The notes under the pieces: model-generated | What the model was told of the DNA's origin: nothing | Databases searched by the model: none | The model's input: only the letters and a program-made list of their open reading frames with translations | Part shown: in pieces, positions 63,542 through 64,000 of the stretch | Layout: each line of letters starts with the position of its first letter | Position numbering within the stretch: the first letter of the stretch is position 1 | From: SZUA-36 sp963801195 | Lineage (GTDB): Bacteria; Pseudomonadota; Gammaproteobacteria; Xanthomonadales; SZUA-36 | Length of the DNA stretch: 64,000 nucleotides | Assembly (NCBI GenBank): GCA_963801195.1 | Contig: CAWDDX010000007.1 | Coordinates: forward strand, 1,302,001 to 1,366,000 | Direction of reading: 5' to 3' | Program-made: the position numbers and the translations under genes

Positions 63542-64000
63542 ATGAATGTACTACCTGATAACCTGATTGCTCCCATCACGATTTTTGTCGCAGTTCTGGC
63601 TTCGATCGGTTTGTTTTTTCTTGTCCTGACCAGGCTTTCCTTGATTTTTCAATCCCACAATACCAATTCAGACCCTGATACGGCCCATATTTACTGGATT
63701 TATAAGAGTCCGTTTTTTATCAGGTTAACCGACCGGATGTTCGTCGTCTCCAGCATATTGCTATTCCAATACAGCAAGCTGGTCAGCTGCGTGGTAAAGC
63801 GCTTGAACCCGTCATTGAAAGGCAAAAGGATATTGCAGATTTCCTGTGCTTTTGGAAACGTTTCAGAAAAAATTGCCGAAAGCTGTGCAAAACAGGACGC
63901 TGCGGAATTTGTCCTGACCGATATCATGCAAAGCGAGTTGGACAATGCCGAGAGAAAGCTGAAGAAATTTGGCGATCTTTGCAGCTACAGCAGACAAGAC
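63542..64000 (+). CDS. RquA-like SAM methyltransferase (3' end beyond window)
   Basis: The first 153 residues are visible. A membrane helix (about 9-30) and a polar stretch lead to TAHIYWIYKSPFF (48-59) and the methyltransferase start KRILQISCAFGNVSEKIA (95-112), then VLTDIMQSELDNAERKL (124-140). As remembered, RquA proteins share YWWAYVHP, LQVACVYGDLT and DVLPVQL..L-RRKL in the same order, with the same unusual non-glycine-rich motif I. RquA converts ubiquinone to rhodoquinone for anaerobic fumarate respiration. A general class I methyltransferase is the alternative. The N-terminal membrane helix is unusual for RquA. Confidence 0.5.
   Translation, partial: MNVLPDNLIAPITIFVAVLASIGLFFLVLTRLSLIFQSHNTNSDPDTAHIYWIYKSPFFIRLTDRMFVVSSILLFQYSKLVSCVVKRLNPSLKGKRILQISCAFGNVSEKIAESCAKQDAAEFVLTDIMQSELDNAERKLKKFGDLCSYSRQD

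Noticed and set aside
1..64000. Searched by eye for CRISPR arrays, tRNAs, rRNAs, riboswitches and a transposase
   Set aside because: Nothing convincing was seen. Absence by eye does not exclude a short tRNA or ncRNA.

Overview
This 64 kb window looks like chromosomal DNA of a free-living gammaproteobacterium. The genes are dense and in short operons. The families are typical of that class: Mla-type lipid transport with a PqiC-like lipoprotein, TrxC, CpdA, a DsrC/TusE-like protein, GMP reductase, ThrE and Zn ABC transport genes. The sequence alone does not fix the genus. I saw no rRNA, tRNA, CRISPR array, phage or transposase gene. Several MITE-like inverted-repeat elements sit between genes.

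Layout. 1-640: C-terminally cut uracil phosphoribosyltransferase (-). 854-4303 (+): zinc-uptake operon with a small CxxC protein, an outer-membrane channel, a ZnuA-like binding protein and a ZnuB-like permease, but no ATPase gene. 4351-4501: multi-hairpin element. 4534-7992 (-): Mla/MCE lipid ABC transporter. 8131-9315 (-): MFS transporter. 9445-15225 (+): a Popeye-like cNMP-binding membrane protein, a DUF3307 protein, a receiver-cyclase fusion, a CheY-like regulator and a hybrid histidine kinase. 15566-16186 (-): a lipoprotein, followed by a MITE with 30-bp inverted ends.

16763-28375 (+): a Tat-exported TldD-like protease and a TldE-like partner, followed by a DUF4159/MoxR/DUF58/BatA-like/DUF4175-like/large-membrane-protein operon. 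28768-29181: a small secreted Cys-containing protein. 29247-34624 (-): LolA-like protein, two FtsX-type permeases, a LolD-like ATPase and an outer-membrane barrel, which together look like a dedicated envelope-trafficking machine. 34722-36559: a TonB/TolA-like protein and GMP reductase.

36782-44365 (+): a DevBCA-type exporter whose DevB adaptor is destroyed by frameshifts, with DevC intact, DevA fused to a GAF domain, a cNMP-binding patatin/NTE-like lipase and a Cys-rich DUF2914 lipoprotein. 44712-46984 (-): two-component system. 47101-49043 (+): diacylglycerol-kinase-like enzyme and a DUF4097 repeat protein. 49104-52537 (-): a bacterial GDA1/CD39 apyrase-family lipoprotein, a glutamate-synthase-like FMN protein and TrxC. 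52828-58692: CpdA, ThrE, a ketoacyl synthase III, DUF3025, an acyltransferase and a small membrane protein. 58833-59043: another MITE. 59179-63188: DsrC-like protein, POT peptide transporter, nucleoside hydrolase and ribokinase. From 63542: the start of a methyltransferase resembling RquA (rhodoquinone synthesis), with FNR-like boxes upstream.

Two themes recur. One is cyclic-nucleotide signalling: a cyclase, CpdA and two cNMP-binding-domain proteins. The other is envelope lipid/lipoprotein handling: Mla, the Lol-like cassette, DevCA with its lipase, and the MoxR/TldD operons. Nucleobase and nucleoside salvage (upp, guaC, nucleoside hydrolase, ribokinase) is also well represented. Functions are inferred from remembered family motifs; no database search was run.
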